In this document: piece by piece, positions 13,846-14,076 of the stretch
Layout: each line of letters opens with the position of its first letter
Numbering within the stretch: the first letter of the stretch is position 1
Program-made: the position numbers and the translations under genes
The notes under the pieces: generated by a model
The model's database searches: none
Told to the model about the DNA's origin: nothing
The model's input: only the letters and a program-made list of their open reading frames with translations
Origin: Gammaproteobacteria bacterium
GTDB taxonomy: Bacteria > Pseudomonadota > Gammaproteobacteria > Pseudomonadales > Azotimanducaceae
DNA length: 14,076 nt
Reading direction: 5' to 3'
Assembly: GCA_002719135.1 (NCBI GenBank)
Contig: PBGU01000020.1
Span: forward strand, 15,179 to 29,254

Positions 13846-14076
13846 TCAACCACGGCTATTTCTCTCGACGCTCTCTTGGTCGCGCAATCGTCTGCTTTCT
13901 TCGGCGGACAAGGTGGCGCCGGACCGAGTAATAGGAAGATTCGCAGGTCCAAACGTATTGCGATCCTCAAGATCGATGCAGTCCTTTGCCTGGTAGACAT
14001 TGATCAGGCCGATCTTACTTTCGTTCGTATAATTCGAATTGGCACGATGCATCAGCCAAGAGTCAAAAACCAAGAC
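13846..14076 (-). CDS. Fe(II)/2-oxoglutarate dioxygenase (PhyH-like), C-terminal end only; 5' end outside window
   Basis: The minus-strand frame is open to the window edge and begins VLVFDSWLMHRANSNYTNES. This matches the distal iron-ligand region of PhyH-type oxygenases: a strand VLVFDS, His in LMHRANSN as the third iron ligand, and then GLINVY. The following 55 residues form the tail, ending ESVERNSRG at a TGA (13846-13848). The HxD motif and N-terminal two thirds are beyond base 14076, so the enzyme's class rests on one motif. It lies just upstream of the monooxygenase gene in the same direction and is probably co-transcribed. It is unrelated in detail to the complete PhyH protein at 10750, which has LLHAAHANKSS at the same position. 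Confidence 0.72.
   Translation of the reverse strand, partial: VLVFDSWLMHRANSNYTNESKIGLINVYQAKDCIDLEDRNTFGPANLPITRSGATLSAEESRRLRDQESVERNSRG

Noticed and set aside
13808..13849. Upstream start for the flavin monooxygenase (14 more residues)
   Set aside because: The ATG at 13807 has a well-placed GAGG and gives a normal N-terminus; the extra residues are basic and unlike the family.
1..14076. CRISPR arrays, tRNA or rRNA genes, insertion sequences, phage or toxin-antitoxin modules
   Set aside because: I saw no regularly spaced repeats, no cloverleaf-like sequence, no transposase or integrase motifs, and the MORN protein has no toxin partner.

Overview
This is a 14 kb stretch of a bacterial chromosome. 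By eye the GC content is moderate and the genes are tightly packed. Acyl-CoA-type catabolic enzymes are mixed with envelope and secreted proteins: an amidase, a type III CoA-transferase, two acyl-CoA-dehydrogenase-fold proteins, two phytanoyl-CoA-dioxygenase-like proteins, a TMBIM (Bax inhibitor-1) membrane protein, and a YHYH protein with the 'D-x-D-x-(D/N)...ALTDGLL' calcium-loop repeat. That repeat and the abundance of CoA-transferases, dehydrogenases and dioxygenases recall uncultivated marine Gammaproteobacteria. This is an inference from protein style; there is no rRNA or other marker in the window.

Layout. (1) 1-831 (+): the C-terminal part of an amidase-signature enzyme, cut by the window start. 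(2) 927-7434 (-): a long run of same-strand genes. In transcription order these are a frameshifted, 5'-truncated alpha/beta-hydrolase remnant, a short acyl-CoA-dehydrogenase-like protein, then YHYH protein, MORN-repeat protein and SCO1/SenC copper chaperone (the last two junctions are ATGA overlaps), a four-helix membrane protein, and a double-domain CaiB/BaiF CoA-transferase. (3) 7479-7901 (+): a small secreted orphan sitting where the hydrolase 5' end should be; a strong hairpin separates it from the convergent DUF1993 gene. (4) 7979-9340 (-): DUF1993 protein and a Sel1-like periplasmic protein. (5) 9557-12651 (+): TMBIM protein, two-anchor membrane protein, PhyH-family dioxygenase, then a DUF3667 membrane protein with a zinc ribbon. 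(6) 12695-14076 (-): a flavin-dependent monooxygenase of the acyl-CoA-dehydrogenase fold, preceded by the C-terminal end of a second PhyH-type dioxygenase that runs off the window.

How the genes may work together. The YHYH-MORN-SCO-membrane set looks like one exported, metal-linked unit: an SCO thioredoxin-fold copper protein translated together with a histidine-rich secreted YHYH protein. It is the best candidate here for a poorly described system. The oxygenase/monooxygenase pair at the right end and the amidase/CoA-transferase at the left look like ordinary accessory catabolism.

Two genes (DUF1993 and DUF3667) have clear family N-termini and well-spaced Shine-Dalgarno sequences but no ATG, GTG or TTG where the start must be: the codons there are ATC and ATA. 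Either these are rare non-canonical starts, or start-codon mutations or base-calling errors. No tRNA, rRNA, CRISPR array, insertion sequence or replication origin was recognised.
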